Assembly: GCF_016743815.1 (NCBI RefSeq) | Contig: NZ_CP061035.1 | Location: 1,304,501-1,368,500 of the forward strand | DNA from: Sphingomonas aliaeris | GTDB taxonomy: Bacteria; Pseudomonadota; Alphaproteobacteria; Sphingomonadales; Sphingomonadaceae | Direction of reading: 5' to 3' | DNA length: 64,000 nucleotides | Shown here: in pieces, positions 54,392-62,834 of the stretch | How positions within the stretch are numbered: the stretch's first letter is position 1 | How the letters are laid out: the number at the start of each line of letters is the position of its first letter | Made by a program: the position numbers and the translations under genes | Notes under the pieces: generated by a model | Told to the model about the DNA's origin: nothing | What the model saw: only the letters and a program-made list of their open reading frames with translations | Databases searched by the model: none

Positions 54392-54462
54392 ATACGCCCT
54401 GCGCCGGAACGCCCACGTTTCCCGCTGGTTACCGATGCAACCCCAATCATCGGAGCCCCCCA

Positions 54463-54912
54463 ATGGCCACCACCGCCCCAAAATCCACCACACCCCGCAA
54501 ACCCGCCAACCGCCGCGCCCCGCCGCGCAAGGCTAGCCCCAAGTCCACCAACAACCGCGCGCTGTCCGCCGGGGCGGCGGTGCTGGCGATCGGGGCGGGG
54601 ATTGCCGGGTTCCTCGCACGCCGCCAGATCGCGGCCTGGGCCACGGATGGTGCGGCGAAGATTTCGAACGAGGTCTCCAGCCTCAAGACCAAAGCCGCCG
54701 CCAACGACACGGCGGAACATGCCACGCCCGATCTCGCCGCCGACAAGCCGCACCCGACCGAAAACGATCGCGCGCCGCTCGATTTCCGCCCCAACATGGA
54801 CGCGCCGATGTCGGAGGCGGAGCGCGAGGCGTTGCGGCCCGCCACTGGTCCCGCACCCTCGCTCGTCGCCGAACAGGGCGAGATGAATTCGCAGACCGGC
54901 GCGTCTAACTGA
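54463..54912 (+). CDS. Hypothetical membrane-anchored protein
   Basis: A 149-residue protein. The N-terminus is lysine/proline/arginine-rich (MATTAPKSTTPRKPANRRAP), then a hydrophobic glycine/alanine segment at about 34-52 (LSAGAAVLAIGAGIAGFLA) that may be a membrane anchor. The C-terminal part is acidic and conserved-looking: LDFRPNMDAPMSEAEREALR and PATGPAPSLV. I do not recognise a domain. A decayed duplicate of its upstream and start region lies at 53793-53985. Confidence 0.6.
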   Translation: MATTAPKSTTPRKPANRRAPPRKASPKSTNNRALSAGAAVLAIGAGIAGFLARRQIAAWATDGAAKISNEVSSLKTKAAANDTAEHATPDLAADKPHPTENDRAPLDFRPNMDAPMSEAEREALRPATGPAPSLVAEQGEMNSQTGASN

Positions 54913-55001
54913 TCTCGCTCATCCGGTTACGCAACGAATTGCCCACCCCGTGCATTGGGCCTTCACTGCTAAACGGGCATCACTCAACAGGGAGACCTCT
55001 T

Positions 55002-55418
55002 ATGCGCGCTCTGACCATCGGCGTCCTCGCCGTTTCCACTCTGCTGGCGGGCTGCAACGATTACGGCAGCGGCCGTCCGGGCTATGCCAGCGACTATAGC
55101 CGCTACGATTATAACAGCCCCGATCCCGCGTACGGCGGCTACGATGCGGGCCGCTATTACCGCGAGGACAACCGCCGCTATCGCGAGCGTCGCCTGTCGT
55201 CGAACGACCGGGTCTATCGCGGCAATGACGGCCGCTATTACTGCCGCCGCAACGACGGCACGACCGGCCTGATCGTCGGTGGCGTGGCCGGTGGCGCGCT
55301 GGGCGCGGCGATCGCTCCGGGTGGCTCGGGCCTGCTCGGCGCGCTGATCGGCGGCGCCGCGGGTGCGCTCGGCGGCAAGGCGATCGACAAGGGCAATAAC
55401 GACACGCGTTGCCGTTAA
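55002..55418 (+). CDS. Glycine-zipper lipoprotein
   Basis: A 138-residue lipoprotein, signal MRALTIGVLAVSTLLAGC with the lipidated Cys at 18. The middle is Tyr/Arg/Asp-rich (YSRYDYNSPDPAYGGYDAGR). The C-terminal half has a glycine-zipper 2TM pattern: LIVGGVAGGALGAAIAPGGS and LLGALIGGAAGALGGKAID. Such proteins sit in the outer membrane. SD AGGGAGA precedes ATG 55002. A strong terminator follows. Confidence 0.8.
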   Translation: MRALTIGVLAVSTLLAGCNDYGSGRPGYASDYSRYDYNSPDPAYGGYDAGRYYREDNRRYRERRLSSNDRVYRGNDGRYYCRRNDGTTGLIVGGVAGGALGAAIAPGGSGLLGALIGGAAGALGGKAIDKGNNDTRCR

Positions 55419-55468
55419 GAAGGGGACGGGCCGTTAAGGTTCTGACCAGACTCTAAGTCTCTGAAGGG

Positions 55469-55506
55469 AAGGGCGGTACCCCCGGTGGGTGCCGCCCTTT
55501 CTTTGT
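55469..55506 (+). terminator. Rho-independent terminator
   Basis: AAGGGCGGTACCC (55469-55481) pairs with GGGTGCCGCCCTT (55487-55499), loop CCGGT, followed by TCTTTGTCT. It ends the glycine-zipper lipoprotein transcript before the PBP1a gene. Confidence 0.8.
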
Positions 55507-55582
55507 CTGCCTGGGGCCGGCCCGCCCGCGACCAATCGGCGGCTGGCAAGCCTCGCGAAACTTGCTAGAGGCTGGGGCCTGT

Positions 55583-58117
55583 ATGGCCCAACCCGACTCC
55601 CCCAATTTCGAAGTCCGTATTCGCCGGGAGGAGGAAGCGTCTTTCCTGACCCGCCTGTGGCGGCGCTGGTGGGTGAAGGGGATCGCGATCCTGATCGGCC
55701 TCGGGCTGCTCGGTGTGCTGCTGATCTGGCTGCTGTTCGCGCGCGATCTCCCCTCGGTCGACAAATTGCGCGCCTACGAACCGCCGCTGCCGACCAACGT
55801 CCGCGGCATCGACGGCACGCCCATCTATTCCTACGCCCGCGAACGCCGCGTCGAGTTGAGCTATGCCGAATATCCGAAGCTGGTCGTGCAGGCGTTCCTC
55901 GCGGCGGAGGACAAGACGTTCTTCGAACATCACGGCGTCGATTATCCCGGCATCGTCGGCGCGGCGATCAACAACTTCCGCAGTGGCAAGCGCCCCGCCG
56001 GTGCCTCGACCATCACGCAGCAGGTCGCGAAGAACCTGCTGATCGGCAACGCGCCCAGCTATAGCCGCAAGCTGAAGGAGGCGATCCTCGCCTACCGGAT
56101 CGAGGATACGCTGACCAAGCCGCAGATCCTGGAGCTGTACCTCAACCAGATCGCGCTGGGTCGCAACGCGTTCGGCGTGGAGGCGGCGAGCTACGCCTAT
56201 TTCGGCAAGGAACTGAGCCAGCTGGATCTCGCGCAGATCGCCTATCTCGCCATCCTGCCCAAGGGGCCGTCCAATTACGATCCGATCCGCCACACCGAAC
56301 GCGCGCTCACCCGCCGGTCCTATGTGCTGCGGGAGATGGTCAAGAACAACTTCATCACGCAGGCGCAGTTCGCCGAAGCCAATGCCCAGCCGCTCGGCAC
56401 CGTCCCGCGCCAGACGCCCAAGGCCGAGGTTGCCGGTTCGGGCTATTTCGTCGAGGAAGTGCGCCGCCAGCTGATCGACAAGTTCGGCGAGAATTCCGAC
56501 GACGGCCGCAACCCGTTCAGCGTCTATGGCGGCGGCCTGTGGGTGCGCACCTCGTTCGACGCGAAGCAGCAGGAATATGCGCAGGAAGCATTGCAGGACG
56601 GCCTGCTCCGCTTCGACCGCGGCCGCGGCTGGTCCGGCCCGATCCGTCATGTCGAGATCGACAGCGAGAATTGGCAGTCGGCGATGCTCAACACGAATAT
56701 CGGGCTCGATTATCGCGACTGGCGCGCGGCGATCGTCATCTCGCGCGATGGCGGCGCGGCACGGATCGGCTTCTCCAACGGCCAGACCGGCGATCTGCCG
56801 CGCTGGGGCGCGCAGATGCCGGTCCGCGGCAAGGGCGGCAATGCGTTCAATGCGCTGAAGGCCGGCGACATCATCGCCGTCGCACCCGAGGGGTCGGGGT
56901 TCGCGCTGCGCGCCATCCCGAAGATCTCCGGCGGCTTCGTCGTCGAGGAACCGGCCACCGGTCGCGTGCTCGCGATGCAGGGCGGGTTCGACAGTCGCAT
57001 CCAGAGCTTCAACCGCGCCACCCAGGCGCAGCGCCAGCCCGGCTCCACGATCAAGCCGATCGTCTACGCCGCCGCACTCGCCGGTGGCATGACGCCTGCG
57101 TCCAGCATCGTCGACGGCCCGTTCTGCGTCTATCAGGGCGCGCGGCTCGGGCAGAAGTGCTTCCGCAACTTCGGCGGCGGCGGCTCCGGCGCGCACACGA
57201 TGCGCTGGGGCGTCGAACAGTCGCGCAATCTGATGACGGTCCGCGCCGCCAGCCAGACCGGCATGGACAAGGTCGTGTCGCTGATGGACCAGATCGGCGT
57301 CGGCAAATACGCGCCCTATCTGTCCTTCGCGCTCGGCGCCGGTGAGACGACCGTGTCGCGCATGGTCAACGCCTATGCCATCCTCGCCAATCAGGGGCGC
57401 GCGCATCCCTATACGTTGATCGACTTCGTGCAGGATCGCCACGGCAAGGTCGTCTGGCCGGCCAACTGGCGCGCCTGCGACAATTGCAATGCGGCCGACT
57501 GGAACGGCAAGGCGATGCCGCGCCCGGTGATCCGCGGCAAGCAGGTGCTCGACGCGATCAGCGCCTATCAGATGGTGCACATTGCGGAAGGCGTGATCCA
57601 GCGCGGCACCGCGACCGTCCTGCGCGATCTCGACCGCCCGATGTTCGGCAAGACCGGCACCAATACCGGCCCGACCGACGTCTGGTTCATCGGCGGCACG
57701 CCGCAGATGGTGGCGGGCGTCTATATCGGATACGATACGCCCCGGTCGCTCGGCGGCTATGCGCAGGGCGGGACGATCGCCGCGCCGATCTTCAAGCAAT
57801 GGGCGATCAAGGCCTATGAGGGGATGGACAAGCTGCCCTTCCGCGCGCCGCCCGGCGTCCGCATGGTGCGCATTGATCGTCAAAGCGGGAAGCCCGTTTT
57901 CGGTGCCTGGCCCACGTCCGATCCGAAGGCCGCGGTGATCTGGGAAGCGTTCAAGCCGGAAAGCGAACCGCGTCGCGCAATCCGCCGTCCGGGCGTGCTG
58001 GCCGATCCTGCCGCCGCCGTCGCCGCTGCCAAGGCGCGCGAGGAAAAGGCCGCCGCCGCCCGCATCGAACAACGCCGCGACAGCGATTTCTTGCAGAGAG
58101 AGGGCGGAATCTACTAG
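55583..58117 (+). CDS. Penicillin-binding protein 1A
   Basis: A bifunctional peptidoglycan glycosyltransferase/transpeptidase of 844 residues. A short cytoplasmic N-terminus and one membrane helix (about 40-60) precede the GT51 domain: AAEDKTFFEHHGVDYPG (catalytic Glu), STITQQVAKNLL and LYLNQIALGRNAFGVEAAS. The transpeptidase domain has the active Ser488 in PGSTIKPI, SRN in VEQSRNLMT, and GKTGTNTG. An insertion rich in Arg/Ile lies between the domains. The start is MAQPDSPNFEVRIRREEEA at ATG 55583; a TTG at 55562 is unlikely. Confidence 0.93.
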   Translation: MAQPDSPNFEVRIRREEEASFLTRLWRRWWVKGIAILIGLGLLGVLLIWLLFARDLPSVDKLRAYEPPLPTNVRGIDGTPIYSYARERRVELSYAEYPKLVVQAFLAAEDKTFFEHHGVDYPGIVGAAINNFRSGKRPAGASTITQQVAKNLLIGNAPSYSRKLKEAILAYRIEDTLTKPQILELYLNQIALGRNAFGVEAASYAYFGKELSQLDLAQIAYLAILPKGPSNYDPIRHTERALTRRSYVLREMVKNNFITQAQFAEANAQPLGTVPRQTPKAEVAGSGYFVEEVRRQLIDKFGENSDDGRNPFSVYGGGLWVRTSFDAKQQEYAQEALQDGLLRFDRGRGWSGPIRHVEIDSENWQSAMLNTNIGLDYRDWRAAIVISRDGGAARIGFSNGQTGDLPRWGAQMPVRGKGGNAFNALKAGDIIAVAPEGSGFALRAIPKISGGFVVEEPATGRVLAMQGGFDSRIQSFNRATQAQRQPGSTIKPIVYAAALAGGMTPASSIVDGPFCVYQGARLGQKCFRNFGGGGSGAHTMRWGVEQSRNLMTVRAASQTGMDKVVSLMDQIGVGKYAPYLSFALGAGETTVSRMVNAYAILANQGRAHPYTLIDFVQDRHGKVVWPANWRACDNCNAADWNGKAMPRPVIRGKQVLDAISAYQMVHIAEGVIQRGTATVLRDLDRPMFGKTGTNTGPTDVWFIGGTPQMVAGVYIGYDTPRSLGGYAQGGTIAAPIFKQWAIKAYEGMDKLPFRAPPGVRMVRIDRQSGKPVFGAWPTSDPKAAVIWEAFKPESEPRRAIRRPGVLADPAAAVAAAKAREEKAAAARIEQRRDSDFLQREGGIY

Positions 58118-58257
58118 CGCCTCCCATTAAGCGACGCGCACCGGCATCGGCCGGCACCGGCGCGACTAAACAGCGTCCGGCACCGGCGCGACAAAACAGC
58201 GCGGCACATGCCGCAAAAGGCCCCGGCCCATGCCGGGATGGATACTGGAGAATACCC

Positions 58258-59385
58258 ATGCGCGCCGAAGCGCAGGCACATGTCGATACGATCAACGAGG
58301 CGCTGGCGCTGCTGCGTCGCTTCCTCGATTGGGACCGCGCGCTCCGCCGCCTGGACGAACTCAACGCCCGCGTCGAGGATCAGGCTCTGTGGAGCGATCC
58401 GAAGGCCGCGCAGGAAGTGATGCGCGAACGCCGTCGCCTGGACGAGGCGATCACCGCGACCCGCGCGATCCAGAGCGAGCTTAGCGATACGGTCGAGCTG
58501 ATCGAGATGGCGGAGGCCGAAGGCGATACCGAGATGGAGGCGGACGGCGTCGCCGCGCTCGCCGAACTTGCCTCGCGTGCCGACAAGGACAAGGTCAAGG
58601 CGCTGCTCGCGGGCGAGGCCGACGGCAACGACACCTATGTCGAGATCAACGCCGGTGCTGGCGGCACGGAAAGCCAGGACTGGGCCGGAATGCTGAGCCG
58701 CATGTATCAGCGCTGGGGCGAACGCCACGGCCTGAAGGTCGAACTGGTCGATCAGCATTCGGGCGAGCAGGCCGGGATTAAATCGGCCACGTTGCTGCTG
58801 AAGGGCGAGAACGCGTACGGCTATGCCAAGACCGAAAGCGGCGTGCACCGCCTCGTTCGCATCAGCCCGTATGACAGCGCGGCGCGTCGTCACACGTCGT
58901 TCGCGTCCGTCTGGGTCTATCCCGTGGTCGATGAGAATATCGAGGTCGACTATAACGAAAGCGACCTGCGCATCGACACGTATCGCGCGTCGGGCGCCGG
59001 CGGTCAGCACATCAACACCACCGATTCCGCGGTGCGCATCACGCACATCCCGACCGGTATCGTCGTGCAGTGCCAGAACCAGCGGTCGCAGCACAAGAAC
59101 AAGGCGGAAGCGTATAATCAGTTGCGCGCGCGCCTGTACGAACGTGAACTCGCGATCCGTGAACAGGCCGCCAATGCCGAAAACGCCTCCAAGACGGATA
59201 TCGGCTGGGGGCATCAGATCCGCAGCTACGTCCTGCAACCGTATCAGATGGTGAAGGACCTGCGCACCGGCGTCACGTCCACCGCACCGTCGGACGTGCT
59301 CGACGGCGATCTGGATGCGTTTATGGCCGCGGCCCTTTCGCAGCGGGTGACGGGCGAAGCCGTAGAGATCGAGGACGTGGATTGA
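58258..59385 (+). CDS. prfB: Peptide chain release factor 2
   Basis: RF2 reads UAA and UGA and releases the nascent chain. The 375-residue protein has the GGQ motif in SGAGGQHINTTDSAVR and the codon-recognition tripeptide region HRLVRISPYDSAARRHTSF, where the canonical SPF reads SPY. The frame is continuous from MRAEAQAHVDTINEAL; there is no in-frame UGA, so no programmed frameshift is used. SD TGGAGA precedes ATG 58258. The next gene overlaps the stop. Confidence 0.95.
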   Translation: MRAEAQAHVDTINEALALLRRFLDWDRALRRLDELNARVEDQALWSDPKAAQEVMRERRRLDEAITATRAIQSELSDTVELIEMAEAEGDTEMEADGVAALAELASRADKDKVKALLAGEADGNDTYVEINAGAGGTESQDWAGMLSRMYQRWGERHGLKVELVDQHSGEQAGIKSATLLLKGENAYGYAKTESGVHRLVRISPYDSAARRHTSFASVWVYPVVDENIEVDYNESDLRIDTYRASGAGGQHINTTDSAVRITHIPTGIVVQCQNQRSQHKNKAEAYNQLRARLYERELAIREQAANAENASKTDIGWGHQIRSYVLQPYQMVKDLRTGVTSTAPSDVLDGDLDAFMAAALSQRVTGEAVEIEDVD

Positions 59386-60113
59386 TCGTGCGGCGGCTCG
59401 CGGCCTTCGGGATGACGGCTACGCTGGCGCTGCTCGCGGCGTGCGAGGCGGCGCCGGTCATCAAGCCCGTCAAGGACAAGGTCGGCCCGTTCCCGGCCGC
59501 CGATCGGCCCGTCGCCCATATCGTGTCGTCGCGCTGGTCGACCGAGGAGGCGCGCGATCGCCTCAACGAAGCGGGGCAGGTGATGGCGAAATCCGGCATC
59601 ACCAAGGGCATGACCGTGGCGGATATCGGCGCCGGCGAGGGCTATTACACGATCCGCCTGGCGCAGCGTGTCGGCAAGGACGGTCGCGTCCTGGCGGAGG
59701 ATATCGTCGCCAGTGTTCGCGATACGCTTGCCGAACGCGTCGCCCGTGAGCGGCTCGATAATGTCAGTGTGCGCCTGGGCGAACCGTCCAACCCGAAACT
59801 GCCGGACAACAGTTTCGACCGCATCTTCATGGTCCACATGTATCATGAGATCGAGCAGCCCTACGAATTCCTGTGGCGCATGCGTCCCTCGCTCCGTCCC
59901 GGCGGGCTAGTCGTCGTGGTCGATGCCGATCGCCGCACGCAGGATCACGGCACGCCGCCCGAATTGCTGAAATGCGAATTCGCTGCGGTCGGTTATGCGC
60001 TGGTCGATACCACGAACATGCCATCCGCCGGCGGCTACATGGCCACGTTCCGCGTCGAAGGGCAGCGCCCCGATCCCCGCTCGATCCGGCCCTGCAAGCT
60101 CGTCGCGACCTGA
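59382..60113 (+). CDS. Class I SAM-dependent methyltransferase with lipoprotein signal
   Basis: A 243-residue protein with a lipobox signal (TLALLAACEAAP, Cys about 21) followed by a Rossmann methyltransferase fold: VADIGAGEGYYTIRLAQRV (SAM-binding), VSVRLGEPSNPKLPD, FDRIFMVHMYHEIEQPYEFL and LRPGGLVVVVDADR. An extracytoplasmic SAM methyltransferase is unusual because SAM is cytoplasmic; the apparent lipobox could also be a cytoplasmic start artefact. TTG 59382 overlaps the prfB stop; GTG 59388 is an alternative start. Substrate unknown. Confidence 0.8.
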   Translation: MIVRRLAAFGMTATLALLAACEAAPVIKPVKDKVGPFPAADRPVAHIVSSRWSTEEARDRLNEAGQVMAKSGITKGMTVADIGAGEGYYTIRLAQRVGKDGRVLAEDIVASVRDTLAERVARERLDNVSVRLGEPSNPKLPDNSFDRIFMVHMYHEIEQPYEFLWRMRPSLRPGGLVVVVDADRRTQDHGTPPELLKCEFAAVGYALVDTTNMPSAGGYMATFRVEGQRPDPRSIRPCKLVAT

Positions 60114-60423
60114 CGCCGCGGCGGTGGTGTGCCGACAACGCTAACGCCACCATCACCGCGACGGGCACCCCCCGGTCCTTCCGATTGTCGAAGGGCGGGA
60201 AGAAGGGACAGGCGCTTCGACAAGCTCAGCACGAACGGGCGTAAGACGCTCATGCGCTCGCTCCGACGACGAGTCACCGTGTCATCGCGGGTCCCGACAC
60301 AACGCTCCTTTCGCGGCGTCTTTCTTTGCCGTCGCCCCTCCCCGTTCGTCCTGAGCTTGTCGAAGGGCGGGCCGGGCAACCCTTCGACAGCCATCTCGCG
60401 CGCCCGAAACCGACCGACGCCAC
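60114..60423. repeat. Intergenic region with palindromic repeat pieces
   Basis: About 310 bases without a gene, between convergent genes. TTGTCGAAG (60185-60193) is inverted as CTTCGACAA (60215-60223). CCGTTCGTCCTGAGCTTGTC near 60342-60361, followed by GAAGGG and later CCCTTCGACAG, is another copy of the sphingomonad-type palindromic repeat. Confidence 0.55.
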
Positions 60424-60828
60424 CTACAACAAACCCATCGCGCGAAAGCTGAACGATCCCTGCGCGGCCAGCACGATGTGATCCATCAGCGTAATGTCCA
60501 CCATGCCCAGCGCGCGCGCCACCCGGCGCGTGACTGCGCGGTCGGCGGTGCTAGGGGTCGGGTCGCCGCCCGGATGATTATGCGCCATCACGACGCTCGC
60601 CGCATCCATCCCTAGCGCGTCGCGCAGGATCAGGCGCACCGGAACCTCGGCGGCCGCCTCATCACCCGGCAACGCATGCCGCATGCCCAACAACCTCCGA
60701 TCCGGATCAAGATAGGCCAGGGCGACCATCTCATACGACAGTGCGGCGATCGTCGCGAACAGCGCGCGGGCGCTTTCGGCATCGCGCACGTGGCGGATTT
60801 GCGTCGAAATGATGTGCGCGCTGGCCAC
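60424..60828 (-). CDS. Short RadC-family JAB-domain protein
   Basis: A 134-residue protein consisting only of the JAB/MPN-like domain of the RadC family. The metal motif is VMAHNHPGGDPTPSTADRAV. The N-terminal helix-hairpin-helix part of full-length RadC (about 90 residues) is absent, so it is roughly half size. Stand-alone RadC-type proteins are known, often near mobile elements. Function in the family is unsettled. It is divergent from thyA. Confidence 0.85.
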   Translation of the reverse strand: MASAHIISTQIRHVRDAESARALFATIAALSYEMVALAYLDPDRRLLGMRHALPGDEAAAEVPVRLILRDALGMDAASVVMAHNHPGGDPTPSTADRAVTRRVARALGMVDITLMDHIVLAAQGSFSFRAMGLL

Positions 60829-60947
60829 GACTCAAGGCTGGGCGACGCCGGTGTCGCGGGTAAAGCGCAGCCCGGTCCATTGCTGCGCTAACCTCTGCCG
60901 GCAATCCCCGGATTGCGTCGGCATCCGGCCGATGCCAAAGCCGTGGA

Positions 60948-61844
60948 ATGCGGACTCAGGAATTCCAGTATCTCGATCTGGTTGCGGATGTACTCGACCG
61001 CGGCGATGAGCGGATCGATCGCACCGGGGTCGGTACGCGGTCCCTGTTTGGGGCGATGACCCGCTTCGATCTGTCGAAAGGGCAGGTGCCGATCCTGACC
61101 ACGAAGCGAGTCTACTGGAAACCGGCGGTCAAGGAGATGCTGTGGTTCCTGACCGGCGACACCAATATCCAGTCGCTCCTTCGTGAGGACGTCCGCATCT
61201 GGAGCGATTGGCCGCTTGCGACCTATCGGCGGGAGACGGGCGAGCAGATTGATCAGCTCACGTTCGAACAGCGCATCGTGGAAGACGACGCTTTTGCGGC
61301 GCGGTGGGGCGATCTCGGCCCCGTTTACGGCAAGCAATGGCGCCGCTGGCTCGGGTCCGACGGCAGCGAACATGACCAGATTGCTACGCTCGTCGATACG
61401 CTGAAAACCAATCCGGCAAGCCGCCGCATGCTATTCCACGGCTGGAACGTCGCGGAACTCGGTCAGATGGCGCTGCCGCCCTGCCATATGGTCTACCAGT
61501 ATCACGTAACGTCGGACGGCCGCCTGAATTGCCTGCTCTTCCAGCGATCCGTGGACCTGCTGCTCGGCGCCCCGTTCAACTTCGTCGGCGCGACCGCGCT
61601 GCAACTGATGCTCGCTCAGCAAGCGGGCTTGACCCCCGGCGAACTCGTCTGGGTTGCCGGCGACGCGCATCTGTACCTCAATCATCTGGATCAGGCGCGC
61701 GAACAGCTATCGCGCGAACCGCGTGCCTTCCCGACGATGCGCCTGATCAGGCACGCCGACAGCATCGACGATTATCGCATCGGCGATTTCGTGGTGGAGG
61801 GATACGACCCGCATCCCGCGATCAAGGCGGACGTCGCCGTCTGA
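60948..61844 (+). CDS. thyA: Thymidylate synthase
   Basis: Makes dTMP from dUMP using methylene-tetrahydrofolate. The 298-residue protein has RIDRTGVGTRSLFG (folate/dUMP region), the catalytic Cys in MALPPCHMVYQYHV, QRSVDLLLGAPFNFVGATAL and HLYLNHLDQAREQL, all diagnostic. The insertion VRIWSDWPLATYRRETGEQI and following makes it longer than the E. coli enzyme, as in other members. No dfrA gene is next to it. Confidence 0.96.
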   Translation: MRTQEFQYLDLVADVLDRGDERIDRTGVGTRSLFGAMTRFDLSKGQVPILTTKRVYWKPAVKEMLWFLTGDTNIQSLLREDVRIWSDWPLATYRRETGEQIDQLTFEQRIVEDDAFAARWGDLGPVYGKQWRRWLGSDGSEHDQIATLVDTLKTNPASRRMLFHGWNVAELGQMALPPCHMVYQYHVTSDGRLNCLLFQRSVDLLLGAPFNFVGATALQLMLAQQAGLTPGELVWVAGDAHLYLNHLDQAREQLSREPRAFPTMRLIRHADSIDDYRIGDFVVEGYDPHPAIKADVAV

Positions 61845-62009
61845 TATCGAAGCGTCCGTTGCGGCGGCCGCTCGCGCCTCTTCGACCGCAGACGGACGAA
61901 TATTGACACGCCGTTCCGATCGTGGCTGATTATCGCCATGGGGACCGCGATCTCCCCACGAGGCGTCAGCCGAAGAATCGCGTCCAGCCCGATATGCCAA
62001 GGACGCGCC

Positions 62010-62834
62010 ATGCCTGCTCTGAACGCCATCACGCCCGATAAACTCGCCCGCCTTCTGGCCGCGCCCGATGCGCCGCGCATCCTCGATCTGCGTGGTGAAA
62101 GCGAGACGGCGATCCCCGCATCGCGCTTCGCTGCCTCGGGTCTACCGGCGGGATGGGCAACGCACCCCGACCGGTCGATCGTGGTCGTCGATCACGACGG
62201 CGGGGCGCAGGCGGTCGCGACCGCTGCGATCCTGCGCAGTGACGGGCGCGCCGCGGAGATACTGGTCGGCGGCTTTTCCGGCTGGACGGCGGCTGGGCTC
62301 CCGACGATGTCGCTGGAGCATCTACCGGCACGGCATGACGATGGCCGAACGTGGTGGGTAACGCGGGCGCGGCCCAAGGTCGATCGGATCGCCTGTCCGT
62401 GGCTGATCCGCCGCTTCGTCGATCCCGACGCGCGCTTCCTGTTCGTCCCGCCGGGCGAGGTGCTGGCGGTCGCGCGGCAACGGGATGCCGAACCGTTCGA
62501 CATTGCCGACGACGGCGTGTTCTGGAGCCATCGTGGCGATCTTTGCACGTTCGACGTCATGGTCGATGCGTTCGGCCTGGCAACGCATGAGCCGCTGGTC
62601 CGCCTTGCTGCAATCGTGCGCGGGGCGGACACGGACCGGCTGGACGTCGCGCCCGAAGCGGCCGGCCTGTTGGCGATCTCGCTCGGCCTGTCGCGATTGC
62701 ATGGCGACGATCATGCCCAGCTCGACGCCGGCATGGCGATCTATGATGCGCTGTACCGATGGTGCCGCGATGCGCAGGGCGAAACGCACAACTGGACCTC
62801 GCATCAGCCGCCGCGCGCAAAGGTGTCCGCATGA
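62010..62834 (+). CDS. chrB: ChrB-type chromate resistance protein with rhodanese-like N-terminus
   Basis: A 274-residue protein. The C-terminal part (about 110-260) is the ChrB domain: WVTRARPKVDRIACPWLIRR and FVDPDARFLFVPPGE. The N-terminal part (about 15-105) resembles a rhodanese domain ending ILVGGFSGWTAAGLP, but the active-site loop lacks the catalytic Cys (DHDGGAQAVATA). ChrB in other bacteria regulates chromate efflux. ATG 62010 follows AAGGAC; the first in-frame ATG (61938) adds 24 residues without family support. It overlaps chrA by ATGA. Confidence 0.85.
   Translation: MPALNAITPDKLARLLAAPDAPRILDLRGESETAIPASRFAASGLPAGWATHPDRSIVVVDHDGGAQAVATAAILRSDGRAAEILVGGFSGWTAAGLPTMSLEHLPARHDDGRTWWVTRARPKVDRIACPWLIRRFVDPDARFLFVPPGEVLAVARQRDAEPFDIADDGVFWSHRGDLCTFDVMVDAFGLATHEPLVRLAAIVRGADTDRLDVAPEAAGLLAISLGLSRLHGDDHAQLDAGMAIYDALYRWCRDAQGETHNWTSHQPPRAKVSA

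Larger units (their letters stand above)
53328..54462. other. Gene-poor region after parA-like gene
   Basis: About 1.1 kb. The first part (53328-53480) is AT-rich and ends the island. A minus-strand frame at 53597-53842 ends LTVFGWNDGSW but has no homology I recognise, and I do not call it. From 53765 to 54462 there are GTGAACTT boxes, a decayed copy of the 54463 gene and its upstream box (53790-53985), and no convincing intact gene. Confidence 0.6.

Noticed and set aside
55565..58072. 835-codon minus-strand open frame opposite PBP1a
   Set aside because: Low-complexity shadow of the PBP1a coding sequence; no domain and no start signal.
58258..58400. Programmed +1 frameshift in prfB
   Set aside because: The reading frame is continuous with no internal UGA.
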